A stretch of DNA of 53,478 bases from Pelagibacterales bacterium SAG-MED39 (GCA_014653625.1 JACWEI010000007.1:1-53478), one strand, 5' to 3'; shown: positions 1 through 9,419, numbered from the stretch's first letter. The notes: generated by a model not told the origin, from the letters alone. A program made the numbers and translations.

Positions 1-29
1 AAATGCAGTATTTATATTAATTATAACTT

Positions 30-1220
30 ATGAGTACAGAAATTAATTTAGAGGAATTATATAACAATTCAGTAAAAATTTTAACTGATCTTATAGGTTT
101 TAGAACTATTTCAGGGGAAGATAATAGTGCTTTAATAAACTATTGTGAGGAATATCTTTATAAGCACGGGGCTACATCTTTTAAAACCTTTGATAATGAA
201 AAAAAGAGAGTAAATCTCTTTGCAACTTTAAAGGCAAAAAAAACAAACGGTATAAAACCAATTATTTTGTCCGGACATACAGATACTGTGCCAGTTTCGA
301 AAAGCTGGAGCACAGATCCCTTTATGGCAACTATCAAAGGGGATAAACTTTATGGAAGAGGTGCGTGTGATATGAAGGGCTTTATAGCATGTGCTTTAGC
401 TTATGCTCCAATCTACTCCAAATCAAATTTAAATAGAGATATTCACTTTTCATTTACTTTCGATGAAGAAACTGCATGTTTAGGAGCTCCTATATTAATT
501 AAAGAATTAAAAAAAAGAAATATTCAAGATGGTATTTGCATTATTGGTGAACCAACTAAAATGAAAATTATAGATGCCCATAAAGGATGTTATGAGTACA
601 CTACTTATTTTGAAGGTTTAGCAGGTCATAGTTCAGCACCACATAAAGGTGTAAGTGCAGTTGAGTTTGCAGCAAGATATGCAAATAAACTAATTGAACT
701 TAGAGAAGAATTAAAGAAGAGAGCTCTAAAAGACTCTATATTTGATCCTCCTTTTTCTACTTTACAAGTTGGAGGAATATTTGGGGGAATAGCTCATAAC
801 GTTATAGCTGATAAATGTCATATTAATTGGGAAACAAGACCTGTTGTAAAAGAAGATGGAATTTTTTTAAATAACGAAATTGATAAGTATGCAAATGAAA
901 CTCTTTTACCTGAAATGAAAAAAGTATTTTCTAAATCAAGTATTAGAAAAGTAATTATAGGAGAAGTTACAGGTTTTGACCGAGTTGAAAAATCCGAAGC
1001 TTGTGAGCTAGTCTCCAGTTTAACAGGCGATAATTCAAGAGAAGTAGTTTCGTTTGGAACTGAAGCAGGACTTTTTCAAGAAGTTGGTATGAGTACAGTT
1101 GTTTGTGGCCCAGGTTCTATTGAACAAGCACATAAGGTAGATGAATTTATTGAACTTAACGAATTAAAAAAATGTCTTAAATTTCTTGATGGTTTAAAAA
1201 AAAAATCAGTTTTAAATTAA
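30..1220 (+). CDS. argE: M20-family deacylase, acetylornithine deacetylase-like (ArgE/DapE family)
   Basis: This 396-residue cytoplasmic zinc amidohydrolase probably removes the acetyl group from N-acetylornithine or a related N-acyl amino acid. M20 landmarks are visible in order: SGHTDTVPV (metal His83, Asp85), GRGACDMKG (bridging Asp114), DEET near residue 145 (catalytic and metal Glu), GEPTKMK, and AHKVDEF near the C-terminus with the last metal His. Length is normal for ArgE (about 380-400). It is the only rightward gene before the peptidase at 3684 and converges on the aldehyde dehydrogenase; the two stop codons share bases 1218-1219. The M20 family is hard to split, so succinyl-diaminopimelate desuccinylase or another acyl-amino-acid hydrolase remains possible. 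The family is certain, the substrate is not. Confidence 0.8.
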   Translation: MSTEINLEELYNNSVKILTDLIGFRTISGEDNSALINYCEEYLYKHGATSFKTFDNEKKRVNLFATLKAKKTNGIKPIILSGHTDTVPVSKSWSTDPFMATIKGDKLYGRGACDMKGFIACALAYAPIYSKSNLNRDIHFSFTFDEETACLGAPILIKELKKRNIQDGICIIGEPTKMKIIDAHKGCYEYTTYFEGLAGHSSAPHKGVSAVEFAARYANKLIELREELKKRALKDSIFDPPFSTLQVGGIFGGIAHNVIADKCHINWETRPVVKEDGIFLNNEIDKYANETLLPEMKKVFSKSSIRKVIIGEVTGFDRVEKSEACELVSSLTGDNSREVVSFGTEAGLFQEVGMSTVVCGPGSIEQAHKVDEFIELNELKKCLKFLDGLKKKSVLN

Positions 1221-2650
1221 CTCCAACCACCGACCGATTTGACTTCTAAAAATTCATCAAGACCGTGTTGCCCTGCCTCTCGACCAATTCCAGAGTGTTT
1301 AAAACCACCAAAAGGAGCATCTACAGCAATACCAGCTCCATTTACATCTACCATTCCCGATCTTAATTTTCTCGCTACTCGTTTTACTTTTTCTGGATCT
1401 TTAGTTTGAATATAATTAGTTAGACCGTAAGGTGTGTCATTTGCTATTTCAATTGCTTGTTCCTCTGTATCAAAAGGTATTACAGACAATACAGGTCCAA
1501 AAATTTCTGTTCTAGCAACTTCCATATTATTATCAACATCTGCAAAAACTGTAGGTTTTACAAAATACCCTTTATCTAAACCTTCTGGTTTGCCAGGACC
1601 GCCTACAACTAATTTAGCACCTTCATCTATTCCTTTTTTAATTAAAGTTTGAATTTTGTTATATTGAGTTTCAGAAATTACTGGACCTATATGTTCTCCT
1701 TCTTTTTTTGGATCTCCTACTTCAAAATTTTCAGTATATTTTTTTAATCTCTCTATTGCTTCTTTATACATTGATTTTTCTACAAGCATTCTTGTTGGAG
1801 CATTGCATGATTGACCTGAATTTCTAAAACATCTTAAAGCCCCTCTTTCAATAGCTTCTGGATCAGCATCTTTAAATATAATGTTTGCACCCTTTCCACC
1901 TAATTCTAAACTCACTCTTTTAAAATCCTTTGCAGCATTTTGTGAAATTAAAGCTCCAGCTCTTGTTGAGCCAGTAAACGAGATCATGTTAACATCAGGA
2001 TGACTAGTTAATGCATCTCCTGTTGTAGCCCCATCACCATTTACTAAATTAAATACCCCTGCAGGAAATTTTGTTTCATCTATAAGTTCAGCTAAAATCA
2101 TCGATGATAATGGTGCTAGTTCAGATGGCTTTAAAACCATTGTACAACCAGAAGCTAATGCAGGCATAACCTTTAAACAAACTTGGTTCATTGGCCAATT
2201 CCATGGTGTAATAAGCGCACAAACTCCTTTTGGCTCATAAATTAATCTTTGATTAGGAGCATGTTCTCCAAGAGGTTTTTCAAATTCAAAGTTTTTTAGG
2301 TATCTAATAAAAGATTTTAAATGCGCAGCCCCAGTGCCTGCTTGTAATTTTGTTGCAAAATCTTTTGGTGCACCCATTTCAGTAGTAATTGCCACTGCAA
2401 TATCTGCCCATCTTTTTTTATAATTTTCGTAAAGTTTTTCTAATAACTTTATTCTTTCTTCTTTTGTTGAAAATGACCACGTTCTATATGCTTTTTTAGC
2501 TGAACTAACTGCTAGATCAACATCCTCTTTGTTTCCTAAAGATATAACTGCACAACTTTCCTCTGTAGCGGGATTTATTACTTTAATTTCTTCTGTACTT
2601 TTTGGTGCAATCCATTTTCCATCAATATAAAAGTTTTTTTTATTTTCCAT
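1217..2650 (-). CDS. NAD(P)-dependent aldehyde dehydrogenase
   Basis: This 477-residue soluble ALDH-superfamily enzyme oxidises an aldehyde to its acid. The NAD-binding segment around ITPWNWP, the catalytic Glu in LELGGKGAN, the catalytic Cys in NSGQSCNAP and the C-terminal PFGGFKHSGIGRE are all intact. It lies 20 bases downstream of agmatinase on the same strand with an AAAGG ribosome site before its ATG, so the two are probably one transcript. Agmatinase makes putrescine, whose oxidation passes through 4-aminobutyraldehyde, so an aminoaldehyde substrate is a reasonable inference. The sequence itself does not show the substrate, and succinate semialdehyde or another short aldehyde would fit equally well. 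Confidence 0.85.
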   Translation of the reverse strand: MENKKNFYIDGKWIAPKSTEEIKVINPATEESCAVISLGNKEDVDLAVSSAKKAYRTWSFSTKEERIKLLEKLYENYKKRWADIAVAITTEMGAPKDFATKLQAGTGAAHLKSFIRYLKNFEFEKPLGEHAPNQRLIYEPKGVCALITPWNWPMNQVCLKVMPALASGCTMVLKPSELAPLSSMILAELIDETKFPAGVFNLVNGDGATTGDALTSHPDVNMISFTGSTRAGALISQNAAKDFKRVSLELGGKGANIIFKDADPEAIERGALRCFRNSGQSCNAPTRMLVEKSMYKEAIERLKKYTENFEVGDPKKEGEHIGPVISETQYNKIQTLIKKGIDEGAKLVVGGPGKPEGLDKGYFVKPTVFADVDNNMEVARTEIFGPVLSVIPFDTEEQAIEIANDTPYGLTNYIQTKDPEKVKRVARKLRSGMVDVNGAGIAVDAPFGGFKHSGIGREAGQHGLDEFLEVKSVGGWS

Positions 2651-2670
2651 TTCAGACTACTAACCTTTCT

Positions 2671-3630
2671 TTATTTTTTTGCAAACAAATTAGTTAATTC
2701 ATATACAATTGTAGCAGCTGCTAGTGAAGTAACTTCTGCATGATCATATGCAGGTGAAACTTCTACTACGTCAGCGGAAATAAGGTTTAGACCTGACAGT
2801 CCACGAATAACATTAACCATTTCTCTTGTAGTCATTCCAGCAATTTCTGGAGTGCCTGTTCCAGGTGCAAAAGCAGGATCTAAAACATCAATATCAATTG
2901 ATAGATAAAGAGGGTTGTTCCCTACTCTTTTTTTAATTCTTTCTGCAATTTTATCTGTTCCTTGTGTTTGAAATTCATCACAATGAATGATCTTAAATCC
3001 AAAACTTTCATCATTTTTAATATCATCTCTACTATATAATGGACCTCTAATACCAACATGCATTGAAGCATCATCTAAAAATAAGTTTTCTTCTCTTGCT
3101 CTTCTAAAAGGAGTTCCATGCGTATATGGTGCGCCAAAGTAGGTGTCCCATGTATCTAAGTGCGCATCAAAATGAACTAGAGCTACTGGACCGTTGTTGA
3201 TTTTATTTATTGCTTTAAGCAAAGGAAAAGCAATTGTATGATCACCACCAAGGCTTATAATTCCACCAACTTTATTTAATAATTCCTCAGCACCAATCTC
3301 AATTTGTTTAATTGCTTCATTAATATTAAATGGATTACAAGTGATATCACCTGCATCTGCAACTTGTTGGACTTTAAAAGGCTCTACATCATAGCTTGGG
3401 TGATAATTTGTTCGTAAATGCCTTGAAGCTTGTCTTATACTTTGAGGGCCAAATCTTGCACCTGGTCTATAACTTGTACCAGCATCAAACGGAATTCCAA
3501 CAATTGCTACATCACAACTTTCGACATCTCTTAGTTCGGGTAATCTTGCAAATGTTGAGGGACCAGCAAACCGCGGTACTTTAGTTCCACTTACAGGTTG
3601 GATTGGATCTTTATTTCTTTTTTTTTTCAC
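2671..3630 (-). CDS. speB: agmatinase (ureohydrolase family)
   Basis: This 319-residue cytoplasmic binuclear manganese enzyme of the arginase/agmatinase family splits a guanidino compound, typically agmatine, into putrescine and urea. All metal motifs are present: GGDHTIAFP, HFDAHLDTWD and SIDIDVLDPAFAPGTGTPE. The N-terminal PVSGTKVPRFAGPSTFARLP resembles bacterial SpeB rather than arginase. The start used is a GTG at 3628-3630, because no ATG lies ahead of the conserved region. The aldehyde dehydrogenase follows directly, which suggests arginine or agmatine breakdown. Members of this family also include guanidinobutyrase and guanidinopropionase, so the exact guanidino substrate is inferred. 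Confidence 0.88.
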   Translation of the reverse strand: MKKKRNKDPIQPVSGTKVPRFAGPSTFARLPELRDVESCDVAIVGIPFDAGTSYRPGARFGPQSIRQASRHLRTNYHPSYDVEPFKVQQVADAGDITCNPFNINEAIKQIEIGAEELLNKVGGIISLGGDHTIAFPLLKAINKINNGPVALVHFDAHLDTWDTYFGAPYTHGTPFRRAREENLFLDDASMHVGIRGPLYSRDDIKNDESFGFKIIHCDEFQTQGTDKIAERIKKRVGNNPLYLSIDIDVLDPAFAPGTGTPEIAGMTTREMVNVIRGLSGLNLISADVVEVSPAYDHAEVTSLAAATIVYELTNLFAKK

Positions 3631-3683
3631 AGTAAAACTGTATCACATTCTTTTAATTTGGAATATCTTCTAAATATAGATTT

Positions 3684-4407
3684 ATGAACTTAATAAGATT
3701 AATTTTAATATCTTTATTTATCTTTACTCAGTTACAAGCTGATACAATTTATAATCTAATTAAAATTCCAAATCTCGAAATTTATGAAATAAACAAGTCT
3801 AATAAACTAAGATATCTTTATGCTAAACAGCCTTTCACAATTGGAATAGACAATAATATTAATTGTTTTAATTCAGAAAAAAAAGTTTTAGATGAAAAAT
3901 ATAAAATAATCCAAAAAAAATTTGGATAGATATAATCAAAAATTTTTAAAAAAAATTAATCTTAAATATATAGTTCTTTGTGAGGATTTATCTATTTCAA
4001 ATATTAATACTGCCGGGATACCTGATAATGTAATGAAAACTTTGATACTAGATGTAAAATTTAATGAAAAATATTTTGAAAGAGTAATTCATCATGAGGT
4101 ATTTCATATTATAAATGACAGTTTCAAAGAAGTATTTGATGAAAAAGTATGGTCTGATTTTAATGTAAAAGATTTCAAATATGCAGAATGTTCAACTTGC
4201 ACTGATAAAATAGGATTGGATACTTACAAAAAAACAGAGGGTTTTTTTACAGAATATTCTAGATCAACAGCTTCAGAAGATATGGCTGAAGTATTTTCAC
4301 ATTTAATGATTGACTCAAACTCTGATAATATTGATCCAATTTTAGAAAAAAAGATACAATTCATAAAAAATAATTTATTAAAAATTGATGAGAATTTTAT
4401 TTTATGA
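3684..4407 (+). pseudogene. secreted HExxH zinc-metallopeptidase-like protein, split by a frameshift
   Basis: Two reading frames together make one protein of about 241 residues. The first (3684-3929) encodes a signal peptide ending near LQADTIYN and 60 more residues. It runs into a stop just after an A8 run at 3913-3920. The second frame is open through 4407 and holds HHEVFHIIND (an HExxH zinc motif), a CSTC pair, and SEDMAEVFSHL about 60 residues later, whose Glu could be a third, gluzincin-type ligand. Removing one A from the run joins the frames as ...IIQKNLDRYNQ.... The second frame alone has only a TTG start and no ribosome site, so it is not a separate gene. The frameshift may be a real mutation, transcript slippage or a consensus error. 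The substrate is unknown. The stop overlaps the next gene by four bases. Confidence 0.65.
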
Positions 4408-5051
4408 TTCAAAAGATTAAAGCTTCCAAATCAGAAAAAATAATTTTTATTTTCATAATTTGTTTAGCTATTTTTTCTTTAGGCTCTTTCCTTTTGATTA
4501 AAGATAAGTGTTTGTTTGTTAAAAATTATGATCCTGAAAAAATTAAATTTGATAAACCCAATAATATTGCGGTACTAAATGTACCTTGTGGAAATGTTAT
4601 TATTGAGCTTTATCCTGAAATTTCTCCTAATGGTGTAAAACGATTTATAACTTTAGTTAAGTCTAAAGCATATGATGATGTAGCTTTTCACAGAGTAATA
4701 AAAGATGCGCTCGTGCAAGCTGGAGATTTAGAGTTTGGTAAAAAAGAAGATATAGATTATGGAAAAATTGGAACAGGTAAATCTGGATTAGGAACTATTA
4801 ATTCTGAAGTTGATGCTCCATTCAATTTTGAAAAAGGGAGTGTCGCCTTAGCTAGAACTCAAAAATACAACACTGAAGATAGTCAATTTTTTATAGTATT
4901 GAGAGATGAACCTTTATACGAAACCGAATACACTCCAATTGGTAAGGTAGTTTATGGACTAAAAGCTTTAGAAAAAATTAAATATCTTGATAAATCACAA
5001 TATGTCTTAAGACCTGACTATATAAATACTTTAAGAATGTTAGTTGACTAA
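4404..5051 (+). CDS. membrane-anchored cyclophilin-type peptidyl-prolyl isomerase
   Basis: This 215-residue protein has one N-terminal membrane segment (residues about 13-31, IIFIFIICLAIFSLGSFLL) followed by a periplasmic cyclophilin domain. The domain carries the family signature around FHRVIKDALVQAGD, then GSVALART and SQFFIVLRD, matching the bacterial PpiA/PpiB core. It should speed cis-trans proline isomerisation in envelope proteins. Its ATG overlaps the stop of the preceding peptidase-like frame (ATGA), so the two are translationally coupled. It converges on the FadN-type gene with a 12-base overlap. The family assignment is secure. I leave the gene symbol open because anchored cyclophilins do not map cleanly onto ppiA or ppiB. 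Confidence 0.88.
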   Translation: MIQKIKASKSEKIIFIFIICLAIFSLGSFLLIKDKCLFVKNYDPEKIKFDKPNNIAVLNVPCGNVIIELYPEISPNGVKRFITLVKSKAYDDVAFHRVIKDALVQAGDLEFGKKEDIDYGKIGTGKSGLGTINSEVDAPFNFEKGSVALARTQKYNTEDSQFFIVLRDEPLYETEYTPIGKVVYGLKALEKIKYLDKSQYVLRPDYINTLRMLVD

Positions 5052-7262
5052 AGGTTTTCCAGTTTTTAATGTGTGTTTTATTCTATCCTTAGTTTTTTGA
5101 GTTTCCATTAATTTCATAAAGGCATCAAGTTCTAATTTAAATAAATCATCTTCAGATAGAGTTTTATCTATTGTGGTATCGCCACCACTTAATACATGAG
5201 CTAATTCTTTAGCAACTAGAACCCCATGATCTAAAATAACTTTATCGTTGTAAAGTTTATCTAAAATTTTATCCATTTCTCCTCTAACTGCTTTTCCTGG
5301 AAGTTTAAATTGTAATTCATTTGGCGCTTTAAAATCTTTGTTGTCTAAGAGAATTTTTTTTGAAACTTCTAACAAACTATTTCTATTCATTATTTTTTTA
5401 TCACTAGGCCTTAAATATTTCATTGGTTCTGCCTCGACTGGTGAAGAAGCTGTTCTTCCATATCCTATAATATCAAAAACTTTTAAAGGTGCATAATTAG
5501 GGTCTGCTTTTGCTTCATTAGTATCCAACCACCTAGCAAGCATTTCTTTACATCCTCCCCCTGCAGGAATTAAACCAACAAGAGTTTCAACTAATCCAAC
5601 TACTATATTTGTGTGTGAGGCTACAAAATTACTTTGAACCATCACTTCAAATCCACCTCCCAAAGTTAATCCTGACGGAGCTGAAATAACTGGATATTTT
5701 GAATACTTCAAATGTTTACAGGTTTCTTGAAAATATTTAATAAATTTTTCAATTGATTTGAAATCATTTTTATCTGCAAACTCCATTGTATAGGTTAAGT
5801 TAACCCCAGCAGAAAATTGCATACTTTCATTTATAATTATTAATGGTTTATCTGTTGCATTTTTTAGCGCATCCATTGAATCGTAATTCAAAGCGTTTGC
5901 TTTTGTTGTAAACTCGACAATGTTATAATCATTAAATCTATAGATTTTTGCTGAGTCATTTCCATCTATACTTGAGGCAGTTTTTTTTACTTTCCCTAAA
6001 GTTTCTATGTTTGTGTATTTTTGTCTCTCACCATAAAAATCCTCATTTTTGGTTTTTGATAAATTTTCTAAAAAACTGTTTTCAGTAAAATCATCAACTT
6101 TATCGAAAAAATTTTTAACACCTATTTCCTCAAGCATCTCAAAAGGACCTTTAGCCCAGTTAAAACCTAGTCTCATTGCTTCATCAATATCATTAAATTC
6201 TTTTGTAATACCTGGAACTAATGAAGAAGCATATTTAATTATTTTTGACAAAACTGACCAAGCATATTCACCATATTTATCTTTTCGATTGATTAATGCT
6301 CGTAAATCAACTTTATCGGATTTAACATCAATTTTTTTACTAGGAAAGTAATCTCCAGACTCAAGATTAATAGCTTCCATGACTTTTGAGGCTCCAGTTT
6401 TATTCATTCGATAAAATCCACCTTTGCCTTTACGTCCTGTGTAGCCTGTCTCAATCAATTTTTTTACTAATGGAATTTCTTTCGCAACTTCATGAAACTC
6501 ATCTGTATCTGGTAATTCTTTAATAAAACTTTTCAGTACATCGGCCATTAAATCGATCCCAATTAAATCATATAATCCGAATACACCTGTCTTAGGAATA
6601 CCCATGGGTCTTCCAAATATTGCATCTGCTTCCTCGACTGAAAGTTTCATTTTAAAAGCCTCTGTCATTGCAACTTGCATTGCATAAACCCCAACTCTGT
6701 TTCCTAAAAACCCTGGTGTATCATTGCAAATAATTGCACCTTTGCCCAGCTCAATTTCACAAAATTCTTTTAATTGATTAATTTTGTTAAGATCATTATT
6801 TTCATTTTTAACAATTTCTAAAAGCCCCATATATCTTACAGGGTTAAAAAAATGTGTAATGCAGAAATCTTTTTTTTCTACATCCGTTAAATGTTCAGAC
6901 AAAACTTTAATTGGAATAGACGATGTATTTGATGAAACTATTGCACCATCTTTTCTTGCTTTAAATATTTTTTCATAAATTTTATGCTTTATATCAATTC
7001 TTTCAACTACTGCTTCAACAATCCAGTCAGCATTTTTAACTACATCAAAGTCATCAGAAATATTTCCAACTTTAATATTATTTATTTTAGATTTATCAAT
7101 TAATAATGGAGGTCTTGATTTATGAATTCGATCTCTTGCATTTTCACTAATTTCTGTTTTTAAATCTAATAAAGTTACTGGTATGTTCGCATTACATAAA
7201 TGAGCAGCAATACCACTTCCCATTGTTCCAGAACCAATCACCACTACATTCTTAATTTTCAT
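5040..7262 (-). CDS. 3-hydroxyacyl-CoA dehydrogenase / enoyl-CoA hydratase fusion, FadN-type
   Basis: This 740-residue bifunctional beta-oxidation enzyme hydrates a trans-2-enoyl-CoA and oxidises the 3-hydroxyacyl-CoA with NAD. The order is dehydrogenase first and hydratase last. The Rossmann motif GSGTMGSGIA starts at residue 10, ITHFFNPVRYM holds the catalytic His, and GFLGNRVG follows. The crotonase domain from about residue 430 has both catalytic Glu positions (GGGFEVMVQ and VETLVGLIPAGGG). This is the order of Bacillus FadN, opposite to E. coli FadB, so I do not call it fadB. It sits 12 bases behind potC and probably shares the Pot transcript, although no chemical link to that transporter is evident. 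Confidence 0.9.
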   Translation of the reverse strand: MKIKNVVVIGSGTMGSGIAAHLCNANIPVTLLDLKTEISENARDRIHKSRPPLLIDKSKINNIKVGNISDDFDVVKNADWIVEAVVERIDIKHKIYEKIFKARKDGAIVSSNTSSIPIKVLSEHLTDVEKKDFCITHFFNPVRYMGLLEIVKNENNDLNKINQLKEFCEIELGKGAIICNDTPGFLGNRVGVYAMQVAMTEAFKMKLSVEEADAIFGRPMGIPKTGVFGLYDLIGIDLMADVLKSFIKELPDTDEFHEVAKEIPLVKKLIETGYTGRKGKGGFYRMNKTGASKVMEAINLESGDYFPSKKIDVKSDKVDLRALINRKDKYGEYAWSVLSKIIKYASSLVPGITKEFNDIDEAMRLGFNWAKGPFEMLEEIGVKNFFDKVDDFTENSFLENLSKTKNEDFYGERQKYTNIETLGKVKKTASSIDGNDSAKIYRFNDYNIVEFTTKANALNYDSMDALKNATDKPLIIINESMQFSAGVNLTYTMEFADKNDFKSIEKFIKYFQETCKHLKYSKYPVISAPSGLTLGGGFEVMVQSNFVASHTNIVVGLVETLVGLIPAGGGCKEMLARWLDTNEAKADPNYAPLKVFDIIGYGRTASSPVEAEPMKYLRPSDKKIMNRNSLLEVSKKILLDNKDFKAPNELQFKLPGKAVRGEMDKILDKLYNDKVILDHGVLVAKELAHVLSGGDTTIDKTLSEDDLFKLELDAFMKLMETQKTKDRIKHTLKTGKPLVN

Positions 7263-7274
7263 TAAATGATTTTA

Positions 7275-8129
7275 TTATCGGTTAATTCCTCTGAGTCTTT
7301 CAGATCTTCTTCTTAAAAGCTCAGCGGTAACTAATATTAATGTAGATAAAATAATTAAACAAGTTGCAACTGCAAGAATAGTTGGACTTAATTGTTCTCT
7401 TAAACCTGTCCACATCTGTATTGGTATTGTTGTATTTTCAAGTCCAGCTAAGAATAAAACAACTACAACTTCATCAAATGATGTTACGAATGCAAATAAA
7501 CCACCAGAAATTACACCAGGCAGAATTAATGGCAAAGTAATTTTCATAAACGTATTTACTGGATTGCTTCCAAGACTTGCGGCTGCCCTTGTTACACTGT
7601 GATCAAACCCTGATAAAGTCGCCGTTACCGTAATAACTACAAACGGGGTACCTAAAATAATATGTGCAAGAACTATTCCTGTATGTGTGGCTGCTAGTCC
7701 TGCTTTGGCCATAAAGAAAAAAATTGCTACACCTGAAATGATAAGAGGAACAATCATAGGAGAGATTAACACTGCCATGATGATACCTTTGTATGGCATA
7801 TGCCTACTACTCAAACCTAAAGCTGCAACAGTACCAAGTAGAACCGAGCCAATTGTAGCAAATATTGCGATTATAAAACTATTTTTTGCAGCCAAGCCCC
7901 AGGGGTTTTTTGTGCCATAAACCATATCTTTATACCATCTTAATGAAAAGGCATCAGGGTCTAAACTTTTCATACCATCAGAAAAACTTAAAAATTCTTC
8001 AGCATTAAAAGATAATGGAAATATTACAAACAAAGGTGCAATTAAAAAAAAGAATACTGAACCACAAATAAATAAATAAAAATAGTGCCAAATTCTATAA
8101 TGTAGTTCTGTATGTTTAGGTAAAGCCAT
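7275..8129 (-). CDS. potC: ABC transporter permease, PotC-type (polyamine family)
   Basis: This 284-residue inner-membrane permease has about six transmembrane segments. The cytoplasmic coupling helix region reads RAAASLGSNPVNTFMKITLPLILPG, close to the EAA loop consensus. It ends with a basic tail (LLRRRSERLRG). It pairs with the larger permease PotB immediately upstream (5-base gap) and with the PotD and PotA genes of the same operon to make a complete polyamine/opine-family importer. The first residues are cytoplasmic, and the first membrane segment contains FYLFICGSVFFFLIAPLFVI. The ligand is set by the binding protein and cannot be read from this subunit. Confidence 0.88.
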   Translation of the reverse strand: MALPKHTELHYRIWHYFYLFICGSVFFFLIAPLFVIFPLSFNAEEFLSFSDGMKSLDPDAFSLRWYKDMVYGTKNPWGLAAKNSFIIAIFATIGSVLLGTVAALGLSSRHMPYKGIIMAVLISPMIVPLIISGVAIFFFMAKAGLAATHTGIVLAHIILGTPFVVITVTATLSGFDHSVTRAAASLGSNPVNTFMKITLPLILPGVISGGLFAFVTSFDEVVVVLFLAGLENTTIPIQMWTGLREQLSPTILAVATCLIILSTLILVTAELLRRRSERLRGINR

Positions 8130-8134
8130 TTTTT

Positions 8135-9388
8135 TTATCCCAATTTAATATTGTCTATTCCAACTAATTTATTATATACCCAATAGATCGCTAAAACTCC
8201 AGCGAGTAACATTAGACCCATTGCAGATGCAAAACTCCAATCTAGTGTGCTCTTCATATGAAAAGCAATTTGGTTACTGATTAAAGTACCAGAAGCTCCT
8301 CCGACTAAGGCGGGTGTAATATAATAACCAATTGCCAATATAAAACACAACAAGCAACCAGCTCCAATACCAGGAATTGTTAAAGGAAAATAAACTTTCC
8401 AAAAAGCAACTATTGGAGTTCCACCTAGTGATTTTCCAGCTCTCATTAAGCTTGGTGAAATAGTTTTCATAACACTATAAAGAGGTAAAACCATAAAAGG
8501 CAGCAAAATTTGTGTCATCGCAACATACGTTCCAGTTTTATTATACATCATTTCTGGCCTTGCATCGTCAGCAACCAAACCTATTCCAACAAAGAAATCA
8601 TTTACCACCCCTTGTTGTTGCAACAAGATCATCCAACTGGCGGTTCTTACAAGTAATGATGTCCAAAAAGGAAGTAAGACACAGATCATTAATAAGTTAC
8701 TGTACTTCATGGGTAAAGTAGCTAACAAATGAGCTATTGGATAAGCCATCAAAAAACAAAACAATGTTACAAAAAATGCAATTTCTAAAGTTCTAAGCCA
8801 TAAAATTCTATGAATTCTCCTATCTTCTTCAACACTAACTATTTCTCCATTTTCATTTTTATACATATCCATACCTTTTAGATATTTTTGGCTTGTAAAT
8901 GCTGGGGCTCTTCGTTTAATTGCCTTCCAATATTCAACATTTGCCCATCTTTTGTGAACAGACATAATTTGTTCTTTATAGTTTCCTTCTTCAAAAGATT
9001 TTGACTTTCTTCTCAATTTTTTAATAATACTTTTAAAACCATTCTTTGTGTAATTAAGTTGTGTAGATAATTTTCCTTCACGTTTTTCATCAACTAACTT
9101 TCTGAAATCTAAATAAAATGCTTCAAAAACTTCTTCCTCTGGTAATTCTTTTCCATCCCACTTTTCCATAGCTTTAAAAGTTTTGGGAAGCATTTCAGTA
9201 ACCATCTTATCATCCACACTTCTCATGAGCATGTCTCCAATAGGAAACACATATGTGATGATTAAAAATAACAATAAAGGAGCAACAAGTAAAAAAGCTT
9301 TTATTTTATTTCTTCTTTCAGCTTTCTTTAAACTTACCTCTAAAGGAATTCCGTCAGTGGTTAAAATTTTTTTTGTTTCTGAGCTCAT
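8135..9388 (-). CDS. potB: ABC transporter permease, PotB-type, with enlarged first periplasmic loop
   Basis: This 417-residue inner-membrane permease is well above the roughly 280-310 residues of classical PotB. The extra length is one hydrophilic, charged stretch of about 150 residues between the first membrane segment (AFLLVAPLLLFLIITYVFP) and the second (LEIAFFVTLFCFLMAYP), which would face the periplasm. The C-terminal half has the EAA-like loop RAGKSLGGTPIVAFWKVYFP. No ribosome site separates the start codon from the U-tract of the terminator behind potD, and no later Met is plausible, so initiation is unusual. It forms the permease pair with PotC. The family is certain and the role of the loop is unknown. 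Confidence 0.87.
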   Translation of the reverse strand: MSSETKKILTTDGIPLEVSLKKAERRNKIKAFLLVAPLLLFLIITYVFPIGDMLMRSVDDKMVTEMLPKTFKAMEKWDGKELPEEEVFEAFYLDFRKLVDEKREGKLSTQLNYTKNGFKSIIKKLRRKSKSFEEGNYKEQIMSVHKRWANVEYWKAIKRRAPAFTSQKYLKGMDMYKNENGEIVSVEEDRRIHRILWLRTLEIAFFVTLFCFLMAYPIAHLLATLPMKYSNLLMICVLLPFWTSLLVRTASWMILLQQQGVVNDFFVGIGLVADDARPEMMYNKTGTYVAMTQILLPFMVLPLYSVMKTISPSLMRAGKSLGGTPIVAFWKVYFPLTIPGIGAGCLLCFILAIGYYITPALVGGASGTLISNQIAFHMKSTLDWSFASAMGLMLLAGVLAIYWVYNKLVGIDNIKLG

Positions 9389-9395
9389 AATAAAA

Positions 9396-9419
9396 AAGGG
9401 CGGTTTAAAAACCGCCCTT
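9396..9419 (-). terminator. intrinsic terminator / attenuator between potD and potB
   Basis: An 11-base-pair perfect stem (AAGGGCGGTTT with AAACCGCCCTT) closes a 2-base loop. Reading leftward it is followed by six U residues and, two bases later, by the potB ATG. A second, AU-only hairpin (TATAATTAAGTTT paired with AAACTTAAATTATA, one bulge) lies just before it at 9431-9461 and overlaps the potD stop. The pair should end most potD transcripts and protect their 3' end while some polymerase reads on into potB and potC. Confidence 0.88.

Noticed and set aside
3922-4407. Independent gene starting at TTG 3922
   Set aside because: No ribosome site, weak start codon, no signal peptide for an apparent exported domain, and the upstream frame supplies exactly the missing N-terminus after a one-base shift.
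5040-7262. Calling this gene fadB
   Set aside because: Domain order is dehydrogenase first and hydratase last, opposite to FadB.
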